Source: Prevotella sp.
GTDB lineage: Bacteria; Bacteroidota; Bacteroidia; Bacteroidales; Bacteroidaceae
DNA length: 37,419 bases
Reading direction: 5' to 3'
NCBI GenBank assembly: GCA_017478085.1
Contig: JAFVEE010000025.1
Coordinates: forward strand, 1-37,419
Each line of letters begins with the position of its first letter. Position 1 is the stretch's first letter. Both the position numbers and the translations under genes were made by a program. The notes beneath the pieces were generated by a model. That model did not search any database. It had not been told where the DNA came from and was given only the letters and a program-made list of their open reading frames with translations. Shown here in pieces: positions 16,710 through 25,466 of the stretch.

Positions 16710-17771
16710 ATGAAACTGAAGATTGCCGTTCTCCCCGGCGACGGAATAGGTCCGGAGATTATGAAGCAGGGCGTGGCCGTGCTCGATGCCATTGCCCAGA
16801 AGTTCAACCACGAGTTTGCGTATGAGGAAGCCATCGTAGGTGCCCATGCCATCGACGAGGTGGGCGACCCCTACCCCGAGGCTACCCACGAGGTGTGCAT
16901 GCGTGCCGATGCCGTGCTGTTTGCCGCCGTGGGCTCGCTCAAGTACGACAACGACCCCACCTCGAAGGTTCGCCCCGAGCAGGGTCTGCTGGCCATGCGC
17001 AAGAAGCTGGGCCTGTTTGCCAACGTGCGCCCCGTGGCCACGTTCGACTGCCTGCTGCACAAGTCGCCCCTGAAGGACGAGCTGCTGCGGGGTGCCGACT
17101 TCGTGGTCATACGCGAGCTGACGGGTGGCATGTACTTCGGCGAGAAGTATCAGGACAACGACAAGGCCTACGACACCGACGTCTACACCCGTCCTGAGAT
17201 TGAGCGCATTCTGAAGGTGGCCTTCGAGATGGCGCAGAAACGCCGCAAGCACCTCACCGTGGTCGACAAGGCCAACGTGCTGGCCAGCAGCCGGTTGTGG
17301 CGACAGATTGCCAAGGAGATGGAGCCGCAGTATCCCGATGTTGAGACCGACTATATGTTCATTGACAACGCTTCGATGCGCGTGCTCACCGAGCCCCGCT
17401 TCTTCGACGTGATTGTGACCGAGAACACCTTCGGCGACATTCTGACCGACGAGACCTCGTGCATCACCGGCTCCATGGGCCTGCAGCCTTCGTCGTCGCT
17501 GGGCCTGCACACGCCGCTCTTCGAGCCTGTGCACGGCTCGTGGCCCCAGGCCGCAGGGCAGAACCTGGCCAACCCCCTGGCCCAGATTCTTTCTGCCGCC
17601 ATGCTGCTGGAGCACTTCGGGCTCAGCGCCGAGGGTGCCCTCATCCGTGAGGCCGTCGATGCCTCGCTGGCAGCCAATGTGCGCACGCCGGAGATTCAGG
17701 TCGAGGGCGGCGAGAAGTATGGCACGAAGGAGGTGGGCCAGTGGATTGTGGACTATATTCAGCGTGCATGA
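16710..17771 (+). CDS. leuB: 3-isopropylmalate dehydrogenase
   Basis: 353 aa. Oxidatively decarboxylates 3-isopropylmalate to 2-oxoisocaproate in leucine synthesis. Visible signatures are [11 protein letters not shown] at the N-terminus, [33 protein letters not shown] with the catalytic Tyr, VDKANVL with the catalytic Lys, [10 protein letters not shown] with the metal-binding Asp residues, and [18 protein letters not shown]. The gene follows the LeuA paralog by 12 nt and overlaps the next gene's ATG (ATGA). LeuA proper and LeuCD must be encoded elsewhere if leucine synthesis is complete. Confidence 0.96.
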   Translation: MKLKIAVLPGDGIGPEIMKQGVAVLDAIAQKFNHEFAYEEAIVGAHAIDEVGDPYPEATHEVCMRADAVLFAAVGSLKYDNDPTSKVRPEQGLLAMRKKLGLFANVRPVATFDCLLHKSPLKDELLRGADFVVIRELTGGMYFGEKYQDNDKAYDTDVYTRPEIERILKVAFEMAQKRRKHLTVVDKANVLASSRLWRQIAKEMEPQYPDVETDYMFIDNASMRVLTEPRFFDVIVTENTFGDILTDETSCITGSMGLQPSSSLGLHTPLFEPVHGSWPQAAGQNLANPLAQILSAAMLLEHFGLSAEGALIREAVDASLAANVRTPEIQVEGGEKYGTKEVGQWIVDYIQRA

Positions 17772-18436
17772 GAAACAGCATAACAGCACTCTTGCTAATG
17801 ATTTCGATGGCCACTGCTGCCCAGACGAGGCAGCAGTGGCTCGACTCGCTGTCGGTACTGAACGACAGCATCCGCCTCTTTCCCCGCAACACCGACCTGC
17901 GGCTCAGGAAGGCTGCCGCCAATATTGAACTGGAGCAGTGGGATTATGCCGTCGAGGAGTATGGCCGCGTGCTGCAGCTGGAGCCCAACAACCTGGCCGC
18001 CCTGTACTATAGGGCCTACGCCAACAACTCGCTGCGCCACTACGACCTGGCCAAGAACGATTACGAGACCTTCCTCTCGATCGTTCCCAAGCACTTCGAG
18101 GCACAGCTGGGCCTGGCCATGGTGAAGCGCAAGCTGGGCCGGCAGCTCGACACCCTCGACGAGCTGAACCGCCTGGTGCAGCTGTTTCCCGACTCGGCCC
18201 TGGCATACGCCGCCCGTGCCGGCTACGAGACCGAGCTCAAGCAGTATGACGTGGCCCTCTTCGACTGGGACGAGGCCCTGCGCCTACAGCCCCTCAACCC
18301 CGACTTCGTCGTCTCGAAGGCCGACATCCTGCTCACGCTTCGCCGCAACGACGAGGCCTGGGCCGTGCTGAGCGATGCCATACAGCAGGGCATTCCCCGC
18401 TCGGTGCTGAAGCCCTGGATAGACCGCTGCAAGTAG
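17768..18436 (+). CDS. Secreted tetratricopeptide repeat protein
   Basis: 222 aa from ATG 17768. It has a signal peptide ([18 protein letters not shown]), followed by four to five TPR-like helical pairs (for example [57 protein letters not shown]). It is probably periplasmic, acting as a protein-protein scaffold. The start overlaps the leuB stop, giving translational coupling, but no functional link to leucine synthesis is evident. Specific partners cannot be told from the sequence. Confidence 0.85.
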   Translation: MRNSITALLLMISMATAAQTRQQWLDSLSVLNDSIRLFPRNTDLRLRKAAANIELEQWDYAVEEYGRVLQLEPNNLAALYYRAYANNSLRHYDLAKNDYETFLSIVPKHFEAQLGLAMVKRKLGRQLDTLDELNRLVQLFPDSALAYAARAGYETELKQYDVALFDWDEALRLQPLNPDFVVSKADILLTLRRNDEAWAVLSDAIQQGIPRSVLKPWIDRCK

Positions 18437-18500
18437 CACAGCAATTGCTAAGGTACGAAAAAAGATGTGAACGAAGAACAGCGAATTATGATTTATTTTG

Positions 18501-18508
18501 TACCTTTG
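18501..18508 (+). promoter_or_regulatory. -7 box (TACCTTTG) of rlmD
   Basis: TACCTTTG lies 19 nt before ATG 18528 in an AT-rich stretch. No clear TTTG at -33. Confidence 0.6.
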
Positions 18509-18527
18509 CACCCAAATTTCGAATAAT

Positions 18528-19982
18528 ATGGGAAGAAAGAACAAGCCATTGCCCCTTTTAGAGGGCGTGACGATAGAGGCCGTAGCAGCCGAGGGCAAGT
18601 GTCTGCTGCACTGGAACGATATGGTGGTTTTTGTGCCCTGGTGCGTGCCGGGCGATGTGTGCGACGTGCAGATTCGCCGCAAGAAGCACTCGTTTGCCGA
18701 GGGCGAGGTAGTGCGCTTCATTGAGTATAGTAAGGTACGCGCTACGCCGTTCTGCCAGCACTTCGGCGTGTGCGGCGGCTGCAAGTGGCAGAACCTGCCC
18801 TACGAAGAGCAGCTCCGGGCCAAGCAGCAGCAGGTCTTCGACCAGTTGCACCGCATTGGCAAGATAGAGCTGCCCGAGTTTCGCCCCATCCTGGGCTCGG
18901 TGAAGACGCAGGAATACCGCAACAAGCTGGACTTTGGATGCGCCAACAAGCGCTACCTGACGAAGGAGCAGTTTGCAAGGGAAGAAGCAAACTCTACACT
19001 CTCACCCCAGCACACTTCACTCAAGGACCATCCCGCCATCGGCTTCCACATCACAGGTGCCTTCGACAAGATTCTGCCCATAGAGAAGTGCTGGCTTATG
19101 GACGACCTGCACAACCAGATACGCAACGAGGTGCTCGACTATGCACTGCAGCACGGCCTCTCGTTCTTCGACCTGAGGGCCCAGGTGGGTCTGCTGCGCG
19201 ATGTGATCATACGCAACTCGGCCAGTGGCGAGTGGCTGGTCATCGTGCAGTTCCACTACGACGAGACGGGCGGCGAGCAAGAGGCCCTGGGCCTGTTGCA
19301 GCACCTGGCCGACACGTTCCCGCAGATCACCTCGCTGATGTATCTTGACAACCAGAAGTGCAACGACACCATTGGCGACCAGGACATTTTGCTCTTCAAG
19401 GGCCGCGACCACATCTTCGAGCTGATGGAAGACCTGCGCTTCAAGGTGGGACCCAAGTCGTTCTATCAGACGAATACCGAACAGGCTTATCATCTCTACC
19501 AAGTGGCCCGAGACTTTGCCGGGCTTACTGGCCAGGAGCTGGTCTACGACCTCTATACCGGCACGGGCACCATAGCCAACTTCGTGGCCCGCCGGGCCCG
19601 AAAGGTTATCGGCATTGAATACGTGCCCGAGGCCATCGAAGACGCCAAGGTGAACAGCGAGATCAACGGCATAGGCAACACTCTGTTCTATGCCGGCGAC
19701 ATGAAAGACATACTGACCGACGACTTCATTGCCGAGCACGGACGGCCCGACGTAATCATAACCGACCCGCCCCGCGCAGGCATGCATCCCGACGTGGTGA
19801 AGACCATCCTGAGGGCTGCGCCGCAGCGCATTGTCTACGTGAGCTGCAATCCCGCCACCCAGGCCCGCGACCTGCAATTGCTCGACGAGGCCTACCGCGT
19901 GGCCGAGGTGCAACCGGTAGACATGTTCCCCCACACGCCCCACGTAGAGAATGTGGTGCTGCTCAGTGCAAAAAAGTGCTAA
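18528..19982 (+). CDS. rlmD: 23S rRNA (uracil-5-)-methyltransferase, RlmD/TrmA family
   Basis: 484 aa. Methylates a uridine C5 in 23S rRNA (U1939 in E. coli RlmD). An N-terminal TRAM-like barrel precedes the iron-sulfur cysteines C76, C82 and C85 (CQHFGVCGGCKW), with C188 as likely fourth ligand. The AdoMet site VYDLYTGTGTIANF, DPPRAGMHPDV and the catalytic Cys C440 in YVSCNP follow. The family holds several close paralogs (RlmCD, TrmA), so the exact target base is inferred. ATG 18528 is chosen because the -7 box precedes it. A Ser/Thr-rich loop at about residues 151-165 (ANSTLSPQHTSLKDH) looks like an extra insertion. Confidence 0.88.
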   Translation: MGRKNKPLPLLEGVTIEAVAAEGKCLLHWNDMVVFVPWCVPGDVCDVQIRRKKHSFAEGEVVRFIEYSKVRATPFCQHFGVCGGCKWQNLPYEEQLRAKQQQVFDQLHRIGKIELPEFRPILGSVKTQEYRNKLDFGCANKRYLTKEQFAREEANSTLSPQHTSLKDHPAIGFHITGAFDKILPIEKCWLMDDLHNQIRNEVLDYALQHGLSFFDLRAQVGLLRDVIIRNSASGEWLVIVQFHYDETGGEQEALGLLQHLADTFPQITSLMYLDNQKCNDTIGDQDILLFKGRDHIFELMEDLRFKVGPKSFYQTNTEQAYHLYQVARDFAGLTGQELVYDLYTGTGTIANFVARRARKVIGIEYVPEAIEDAKVNSEINGIGNTLFYAGDMKDILTDDFIAEHGRPDVIITDPPRAGMHPDVVKTILRAAPQRIVYVSCNPATQARDLQLLDEAYRVAEVQPVDMFPHTPHVENVVLLSAKKC

Positions 19983-20009
19983 ACGTGAGTGTTTTTCAAG
20001 GGAATTGTG

Positions 20010-20017
20010 TAAATTTG
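20010..20017 (+). promoter_or_regulatory. -7 box (TAAATTTG) of the PPi-PFK gene
   Basis: TAAATTTG lies 43 nt before the ATG; the leader is AT-rich (agtaattatcaacttc). A run of T but no exact TTTG occurs near -33. Confidence 0.55.
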
Positions 20018-20060
20018 CATCGTGAAAGTAATTATCAACTTCAATATCAACTAAAAGATT

Positions 20061-21695
20061 ATGGAAAAAAGCGCATTGCAGATGGCAAGGGCTGCCTATC
20101 AGCCGAAGCTGCCCGTGGCACTTCAGGGTGCCGTGAAGGTGGTGGAAGGTGCAGCCACAGAGAGTGTTGACAATCAGGAAGAAATCAAGAAGCTCTTCCC
20201 CAATACCTACGGAATGCCCCTCGTAGAGTTTGCTCCCGGCGAGGAGAAGGCACACGAGCCCATGAACGTGGGCATCATCCTGAGCGGTGGCCAGGCTCCT
20301 GGCGGCCACAACGTGATTACCGGTCTCTTCGACACCGTGAAGAAGCTGAACCCCGAGAACCGCCTCTTTGGCTTCATCCTGGGCCCCGGCGGTCTGGTTG
20401 ACCACAACTATATGGAACTGACGAAGGAAATCATCGACGAGTATCGCAACACCGGTGGCTTCGACATGATTGGCTCGGGCCGCACCAAGCTGGAGAAGGT
20501 CGAGCAGTTCGAGAAAGGTCTGGAGATCATTCGCGAGCTGGGCATCAAGGCCATCGTCATCATCGGCGGCGACGACTCTAACACCAATGCCTGCGTGCTG
20601 GCCGAGTACTATGCCGCCAAGCAGTATGGCGTGCAGGTGATCGGCTGCCCCAAGACCATCGACGGCGACCTGAAGAACTCGCAGATCGAGACCTCGTTCG
20701 GCTTCGACACCGCTTGCAAGACCTATTCAGAGCTTATCGGTAACATTGAGCGCGACTGCAACTCGGCACGCAAGTACTGGCACTTCATCAAGGTGATGGG
20801 CCGTTCGGCCTCGCACATCGCCCTGGAGTGCGCCCTGCAGACGCAGCCCAACATCTGCCTCGTGAGCGAAGAGATCGAGGCCAAGCAGATGAGCCTCAAC
20901 GATATTGTTGACTATATTGCACAGACCGTGGCCGTCCGCGCTGCCGACGGCAACAACTTCGGTACGGTCATCATTCCCGAGGGTGTCATCGAGTTCATTC
21001 CCGCCATCAAGAAGCTCATTGCCCAGCTGAACGATGTGCTGGCTCTGCCCGAGGCCAAGGAGATTAGCCGCGACGAGCAGGTAGACTTTGCCAAGAGCCA
21101 CCTGACCGAGGAGAACCTGGCCGTGTTCAACTCGCTGCCCGTGGGTGTGGCCCGCCAGCTGGCCCTCGACCGCGATCCTCACGGCAATGTGCAGGTGAGC
21201 CTCATCGAGACCGAGAAGCTGCTGTCTACGATGGTGGCCCAGAAGCTCGAGAAGATGAAGAAGGAAGGCACGTTCAAGGGCAAGTTCGCCACGCAGCACC
21301 ACTTCTTCGGCTATGAGGGCCGCTGCGCTGCTCCCTCTAACTTCGATGCCGACTATTGCTATGCCCTGGGTTCGAGCGCTGCCCAGCTCATTGCCGCCGG
21401 CAAGACTGGCTATATGGCCATCGTGAAGAACACCACCGCTCCCGCTGCCGAGTGGAAGGCCGGTGGCGTGCCCATCACGATGATGATGAACATGGAGCGC
21501 CGCAACGGCGAGATGAAGCCCGTGATACGCAAGGCTCTTGTCGAGCTCGACGGTGCCCCCTTCAAGTGCTTCGCCGCCCAGCGCGACCGTTGGGCTCGCG
21601 AAACGGCCTACGTCTATCCCGGCCCCATCCAGTACTGGGGACCCACTGAGGTGTGCGACCAGCCTACCAAGACGCTGGCACTGGAACAGGCATAA
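20061..21695 (+). CDS. pfp: Diphosphate-dependent fructose-6-phosphate 1-phosphotransferase
   Basis: 544 aa, the long PFK form common in Bacteroidetes. Converts fructose-6-phosphate plus PPi to fructose-1,6-bisphosphate and Pi, reversibly, in glycolysis and gluconeogenesis. [11 protein letters not shown] and [10 protein letters not shown] bind the donor. The GGDD motif with D172 and the Lys of PKTIDGD (K198) are the two positions that mark PPi rather than ATP use. [14 protein letters not shown] follows. The 3' end shares its last base with the GH25 start (TAATG), so the two are coupled. Confidence 0.95.
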   Translation: MEKSALQMARAAYQPKLPVALQGAVKVVEGAATESVDNQEEIKKLFPNTYGMPLVEFAPGEEKAHEPMNVGIILSGGQAPGGHNVITGLFDTVKKLNPENRLFGFILGPGGLVDHNYMELTKEIIDEYRNTGGFDMIGSGRTKLEKVEQFEKGLEIIRELGIKAIVIIGGDDSNTNACVLAEYYAAKQYGVQVIGCPKTIDGDLKNSQIETSFGFDTACKTYSELIGNIERDCNSARKYWHFIKVMGRSASHIALECALQTQPNICLVSEEIEAKQMSLNDIVDYIAQTVAVRAADGNNFGTVIIPEGVIEFIPAIKKLIAQLNDVLALPEAKEISRDEQVDFAKSHLTEENLAVFNSLPVGVARQLALDRDPHGNVQVSLIETEKLLSTMVAQKLEKMKKEGTFKGKFATQHHFFGYEGRCAAPSNFDADYCYALGSSAAQLIAAGKTGYMAIVKNTTAPAAEWKAGGVPITMMMNMERRNGEMKPVIRKALVELDGAPFKCFAAQRDRWARETAYVYPGPIQYWGPTEVCDQPTKTLALEQA

Positions 21696-22606
21696 TGACA
21701 AAGAAACGCGTAGTAGTACGCCGTAAAGGCATATCCACAACTTCGGGACGCAGCGGCTCTCCAGTGCGCCACAAGCGTCCCGGAGTTGTGGTACGCTTAT
21801 TGCAGAAGCTGCCCCGCTGGGCCTATTGGCTTGGCGCGCTTCTGGTGGTAGGAGGCTACGTGTGGTTTTTCTATTATTTCTTCGTATCGCCCTACGGCTT
21901 CCGCTGGCGTGCCCTCTATGGCGATCTGACGAATCCCGACGGCTACGAGATTCACGGCATCGACATTTCTCACTATCAGGGCGACATCGACTGGGAAGTG
22001 CTGCGCAATCAGGGCATGATCGACAAGTGCCCCGTGCGCTTCGTCATGATCAAGGCCACCGAAGGCACCGACCGCATCGACCCCAAGTTCAGCTCAAACT
22101 TCCAGCAGTCGCTCGAATATGGCTTCACTCGCGGTGCCTACCATTTCTATAGCGTGCACTCGAAGGCCGAAGACCAGGCCCACTTCTTCATTCAGAACGT
22201 CGACTTGCAGAAGGGCGACCTGCCGCCTGTGCTCGACGTGGAGCACAAGCCCAAGAACCAGAGCGACGACGACTTCAGGCAGAGCGTGCTGCAATGGCTC
22301 GACATTGTTGAGCAGCACTACAAGGTGAAGCCCATCATCTATACTTACTACAAATTCAAAATGCAGTACCTCTCTGACGAGGTGTTCGACCAGTACCCCT
22401 ACTGGATAGCCCACTACTACGTTGACAGTGTGGAGTATCAAGGCCCGTGGAAGTTCTGGCAGCACACCGACGTAGGCCGGCTGCCGGGCATTAAGGGCTA
22501 TGTAGACCTGAACATCTACAATGGCTCTTACTACGATTTGCGCCAGCTCACCATTGGCAGCCGCGAAACCATTGGCGTTGAAGCCTATAGGGAGGAGGAG
22601 GAATAA
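21695..22606 (+). CDS. Membrane-anchored GH25 family muramidase (lysozyme)
   Basis: 303 aa from ATG 21695. A very basic N-terminus (KKRVVVRRKG...) and one transmembrane segment (about 50-70, WAYWLGALLVVGGYVWFFYYF) are followed by a GH25 barrel. Its motifs are GIDISHYQGDIDW with the first catalytic-site Asp, FVMIKATEG, GAYHFYSV, PPVLDVEH with the DxE pair, IIYTYYKF, and YPYWIAHYYV. GH25 enzymes cleave the MurNAc-GlcNAc bond of peptidoglycan. The topology places the catalytic domain in the periplasm, suggesting wall remodelling rather than phage lysis. It is coupled to the PPi-PFK gene, with no obvious functional reason. Confidence 0.9.
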   Translation: MTKKRVVVRRKGISTTSGRSGSPVRHKRPGVVVRLLQKLPRWAYWLGALLVVGGYVWFFYYFFVSPYGFRWRALYGDLTNPDGYEIHGIDISHYQGDIDWEVLRNQGMIDKCPVRFVMIKATEGTDRIDPKFSSNFQQSLEYGFTRGAYHFYSVHSKAEDQAHFFIQNVDLQKGDLPPVLDVEHKPKNQSDDDFRQSVLQWLDIVEQHYKVKPIIYTYYKFKMQYLSDEVFDQYPYWIAHYYVDSVEYQGPWKFWQHTDVGRLPGIKGYVDLNIYNGSYYDLRQLTIGSRETIGVEAYREEEE

Positions 22607-22730
22607 GAGGACATCTGCCTTTTCTGCTGTTTTGTGTTCGCAAACAACCAATAGATTGATTTGTGTCAAGAATATCTTACAATTTGGCAATATATCCTAA
22701 TTATCAGATACTTATGTAATTTAATTGTTG

Positions 22731-22738
22731 TAATTTTG
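22731..22738 (+). promoter_or_regulatory. -7 box (TAATTTTG) of the winged-helix gene
   Basis: TAATTTTG lies 49 nt before ATG 22788. The 22607-22730 stretch upstream is AT-rich and holds no gene. Confidence 0.6.
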
Positions 22739-22787
22739 TCCGCGATTTGAAACATCAAAATCAAAAGTATTAATATTTTAAAGCATT

Positions 22788-23090
22788 ATGGCAGAAAAGA
22801 AAACAACGAAGAAGGCTACTGAGGTAAAGGAAACAGCAGCTAAGAAATCAACCACCACGACCAAGAAGGCTGCCGTGAAGGCAGTTGCAGTAGCCATCAA
22901 CGCCGAGAACATTGGTTTTAAGGCAGGAGATGTTTATCAGGCACTGGCAGCAGCTGAGAAGGCTCTCTCGGTAAGCGAGATTGCCAAGGCAGCTAAGATT
23001 TCTGAGGAGGAGACGCTGCTTGGACTGGGCTGGCTCTTCAAGGAGGGTAAGCTCTTGAGCGCAGAGGACAACAAGGTTGTTCTGGCATAA
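22788..23090 (+). CDS. Histone-tail-like winged-helix protein
   Basis: 100 aa. Residues 1-35 are a Lys/Ala/Thr-rich tail (AEKKTTKKATEVKETAAKK...), like the tails of histone H1-type bacterial proteins. Residues 36-100 form a compact winged-helix fold (GDVYQALAAAEKALSVSEIAKAAKISEEETLLGLGWLFKEGKL...) of the type named winged helix-turn-helix, formerly DUF2582. Such proteins are probably nucleoid-associated or regulatory; no specific target is known to me. The gene is monocistronic, with its own -7 box and a strong hairpin after it. The rather AT-balanced coding sequence suggests high expression. Confidence 0.82.
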   Translation: MAEKKTTKKATEVKETAAKKSTTTTKKAAVKAVAVAINAENIGFKAGDVYQALAAAEKALSVSEIAKAAKISEEETLLGLGWLFKEGKLLSAEDNKVVLA

Positions 23091-23125
23091 GGAGAAAAAT
23101 CTTTCAAGAAATTGATTATTTGTAG

Positions 23126-23183
23126 TGAGTAATTATGATTAGGCCTGCAGCAAGGTGCAAGTTAATCATAATTACTCATTTTT
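23126..23183 (+). terminator. Long hairpin with T tract after the winged-helix gene
   Basis: A perfect 16-bp inverted repeat (tgagtaattatgatta at 23126-23141 and its complement at 23163-23178) with a 21-nt loop, followed by five T. AT-rich stem. A terminator is the simplest reading. It also lies within the leader of the next gene, so an attenuator is possible. Confidence 0.7.
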
Positions 23184-23208
23184 ATGATTTGCCTGAGGGC
23201 TTGGAGCG

Positions 23209-23565
23209 TTGACTTACGATCAGCAAATATTAGACATTCTACTCGAAGTGGGCGAGCGTGGCATCAGCGTAGGAGCGCTGGCCAAGCACGTCTACAACCA
23301 GAACTGCACTTTCTTCTTCCAGCCCGACTTTCAGGAAGTGCGCCAGTACGTTCAGCAGTATCTGCTTCAGGGCAGCAAGTCGGCCCAGTCGCTCATTGAG
23401 AGCACGGGCAAGCGCGGTTACTACCGGCTGAACACGCAGGGCTCGGCCGATGCCCGCCAGCTCATGCTGCACTTCCAGGAAGAATCGGCAGCCCCGTCAG
23501 CACTAAATGAAAACGAGAAGCCGCAGCAGGACTTCTCGCTCAGTTTGTTTGGCGACGATTTTTAA
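23209..23565 (+). CDS. Small winged-helix-like protein, TTG start
   Basis: 118 aa. The N-terminus (YDQQILDILLEVGERGISVGALAKHVYNQN) reads as a winged-helix domain, followed by VRQYVQQYLLQGSKSAQSLIESTGKRGYYRLN (likely the wing), and an acidic tail (DFSLSLFGDDF). An in-frame TGA at 23194-23196 and the absence of any ATG before the conserved N-terminal sequence make TTG 23209 the only good start. The resemblance to a conserved small protein of Bacteroidales is from memory. Probably DNA binding; the target is unknown. The gene ends 7 bp before the convergent glycosyltransferase gene. Confidence 0.72.
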   Translation: MTYDQQILDILLEVGERGISVGALAKHVYNQNCTFFFQPDFQEVRQYVQQYLLQGSKSAQSLIESTGKRGYYRLNTQGSADARQLMLHFQEESAAPSALNENEKPQQDFSLSLFGDDF

Positions 23566-23572
23566 ATCTGCG

Positions 23573-24706
23573 TCAGCCTTTTTTGCGGGTTTGATACACC
23601 TCTTTATAAAGTTCCAGCAGCTGTTCGGCTGTTTTGCGCCACGAGAACAGCTTGGCTCGCTCCAGTCCCACCTCCCTTTGCCGCTGGCGGAAAGCCTCGT
23701 CGGTCTCTAATTGCAACAGTTTTTCGGCAATCTCCTCACTGCTCTCAGGATTCACCAAGATAGCATTGGGGCCGCCTATCTCTGGCATCGACGACGTGTT
23801 GCTCGTCACCACCGGTGTGCCGCAGGCCATAGCCTCGAGCAGTGGTATGCCAAAACTTTCGCGAAGCGATGTATAGAGGAAGGCAAACGCCGCATTGTAG
23901 ATGTAGGGCAGGTCGGCATTAGGAATGTAGCCCGGCATTGCGATATGCTCGCGAATGTGCTCAATGTTGTTGCGGCTGATAATGTCGTCCAAGTACTGCC
24001 GGTCCAGGTCGGCCATCAGCAGGGGGCGCTTCACTTCCGACCGCTCCAGATAGCGGGCGTAGGCCACCAGCGTGCGCTCGGTGTTCTTCTTAGGGTCGGT
24101 GTTGCCCAGGAAGAACAGGAACCCCTTTTGCGGCATATACTTCTGGTAGATGTTCTGCGGGTCGTCCTGCGGGCGGATCCACTCGTTGTAGCCGTTATAG
24201 ATCATAGCCATACGGCTCTGGGGAATGTCCAGCTTGCTGATGATGTTGTGCAGCTCGAAGTCGCTCACAGTAATGATGCGGCGGCACTTCGGCAGGATGC
24301 GGGGCACCACCAACCGGCGGTACAGCCATCCCAGGTTCTGGTAGAGCGAACGGTTGCGCTTGTCGCGTGGCTCCAGGAAGATAATGTCGTGCAGCGTCAG
24401 CACCAACGGAATGTTGCACCTGATGGGGGCCGTATTGCTGGTGCAGTGCAGCAGGTCTACCTTCAGCTCGCGGGCTGCCCGTGGCAGGGCCACCTGCTCC
24501 CAGTAGGGATACGACGGAGCCTTCACCTCAATCACATGAACGTTGCGCGAATCGGTCACACAGCGGTCGGGCCCCGGCTTCACAAACACGAAATACTCGT
24601 TCTGCTGATCCAGCTCTTGCAGTTGCAGCACCTCCTGTAGCACCACATAGTCCATGCCGTGCTTGTTGTTGCGGAAGATGCGCTGGGCTTCAATACCTAT
24701 TTTCAT
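23573..24706 (-). CDS. GT4-family glycosyltransferase
   Basis: 377 aa from ATG 24706. The frame is open upstream into the acyltransferase gene, but MKIGIEAQRIFRNNKHG is the normal GT4 N-terminus. The GT-B fold signs are a glycine-rich N-terminal loop, LTLHDIIFLEP, ITVSDFELHNI, NGYNEWIRP, FLFFLGNTDPKKN, and the EX7E donor-binding motif in ESFGIPLLEAMACGTPVV. Likely adds a sugar from a nucleotide donor to a membrane-linked acceptor at the cytoplasmic face. It is the second gene of the leftward arm, 5 nt behind the acyltransferase, and shares the palindromic promoter with it. Confidence 0.9.
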   Translation of the reverse strand: MKIGIEAQRIFRNNKHGMDYVVLQEVLQLQELDQQNEYFVFVKPGPDRCVTDSRNVHVIEVKAPSYPYWEQVALPRAARELKVDLLHCTSNTAPIRCNIPLVLTLHDIIFLEPRDKRNRSLYQNLGWLYRRLVVPRILPKCRRIITVSDFELHNIISKLDIPQSRMAMIYNGYNEWIRPQDDPQNIYQKYMPQKGFLFFLGNTDPKKNTERTLVAYARYLERSEVKRPLLMADLDRQYLDDIISRNNIEHIREHIAMPGYIPNADLPYIYNAAFAFLYTSLRESFGIPLLEAMACGTPVVTSNTSSMPEIGGPNAILVNPESSEEIAEKLLQLETDEAFRQRQREVGLERAKLFSWRKTAEQLLELYKEVYQTRKKG

Positions 24707-24711
24707 ATAAG

Positions 24712-25308
24712 CTAAGACTTTAGATGTTTGATGACTTTTGCCGGGACTCCGCCCACCACGGTGTAATCGGGCACGTCTTTCGTGACCACCGCGCCTGCCG
24801 CCACCACTGCGTGCCTGCCAATGCTCACGCCCGGCAGCACCACAGCATTGGCTCCTATCCACACATCGTCGGCTATGCTGACAGGATTTGTCGTCACCCC
24901 CTGCTCGTCGATGCGCAGTTGCAAGTGACCGAAATTATGGTTCAGGGCCGTCACAGTGATGCCCTGCGCCAGGTTCACGTGGTTGCCAATGGTCACGGGG
25001 CCAATGATGGTGTTGTGCAGTCCTATGCGCGTATGGTCCCCAATGAGCACGTCGCCCACGGCATTGTTGATGCACGAGAACGACTCCACCACGCTGCTCC
25101 GCCCCAGCGAGAAACGGCGGTAAGGCGGGGTGTCCATACGCACCGATGCATAAATCTTCGAGCCCCTGCCACGGTGCTGGTAGAGCGGTGCCACCAGCCT
25201 CACGTACCATCGGGGGCGCGTCTCGGTGGGGCTCATAATCAGCCAGTCCATCAGCCTTTTCAGCCGTGGGCTCTGCTTCAGCTTCTCGCGTAGTGCGTCC
25301 TTGTTCAT
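24712..25308 (-). CDS. Hexapeptide-repeat acyltransferase (LbH, WbbJ/CysE-like)
   Basis: 198 aa. The left-handed beta-helix repeats are evident ([61 protein letters not shown]), and LNHNFGH supplies the catalytic His. The N-terminal part is helical and basic. Such proteins form trimers and transfer acetyl or other acyl groups from CoA to sugars. In this locus it likely decorates the glycan. A start further upstream (TTG 25335) would lie inside the -7 box, so ATG 25308 is used. Confidence 0.9.
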   Translation of the reverse strand: MNKDALREKLKQSPRLKRLMDWLIMSPTETRPRWYVRLVAPLYQHRGRGSKIYASVRMDTPPYRRFSLGRSSVVESFSCINNAVGDVLIGDHTRIGLHNTIIGPVTIGNHVNLAQGITVTALNHNFGHLQLRIDEQGVTTNPVSIADDVWIGANAVVLPGVSIGRHAVVAAGAVVTKDVPDYTVVGGVPAKVIKHLKS

Positions 25309-25331
25309 CGTTTTCTGCTTCTTTTTTGATG

Positions 25332-25444
25332 GCAAAGATAAGAAAAAAAAGCGAATAGGCCAAAAAAGAGTGCCTTATTTCAATGGTACCTGTGAAATAA
25401 GTTGTTCTTTTTTGGCCTGTTCGCTTTTTTTTCTGTATCTTTGC
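25332..25444. promoter_or_regulatory. Near-symmetric palindrome with two divergent promoters
   Basis: Left arm 25332-25382 and right arm 25393-25444 are reverse complements with 46 of 51 positions matching and one extra base on the right. The 10-bp centre contains GGTACC. Each arm carries a promoter: leftward TTTG (25364-25361), 20-bp spacer, TATCTTTG (25340-25333); rightward TTTG (25411-25414), 21-bp spacer, TATCTTTG (25436-25443). Even the spacer sequences (ggcct-ttcg, then eight T) are the same. The two halves of the glycan locus are therefore driven by near-identical promoters, and any dyad-binding regulator could act on both. Confidence 0.88.
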
Positions 25445-25466
25445 ACCGTGCTAACCACAATGGAGT

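Noticed and set aside
24724-25293. Plus-strand frame opposite the acyltransferase
   Set aside because: Antisense of a hexapeptide-repeat gene; no family features.
25332-25444. Invertible promoter switch (phase variation)
   Set aside because: The element is symmetric, with a promoter facing outward on each side, so inversion would leave the output unchanged; no recombinase gene is in the window.
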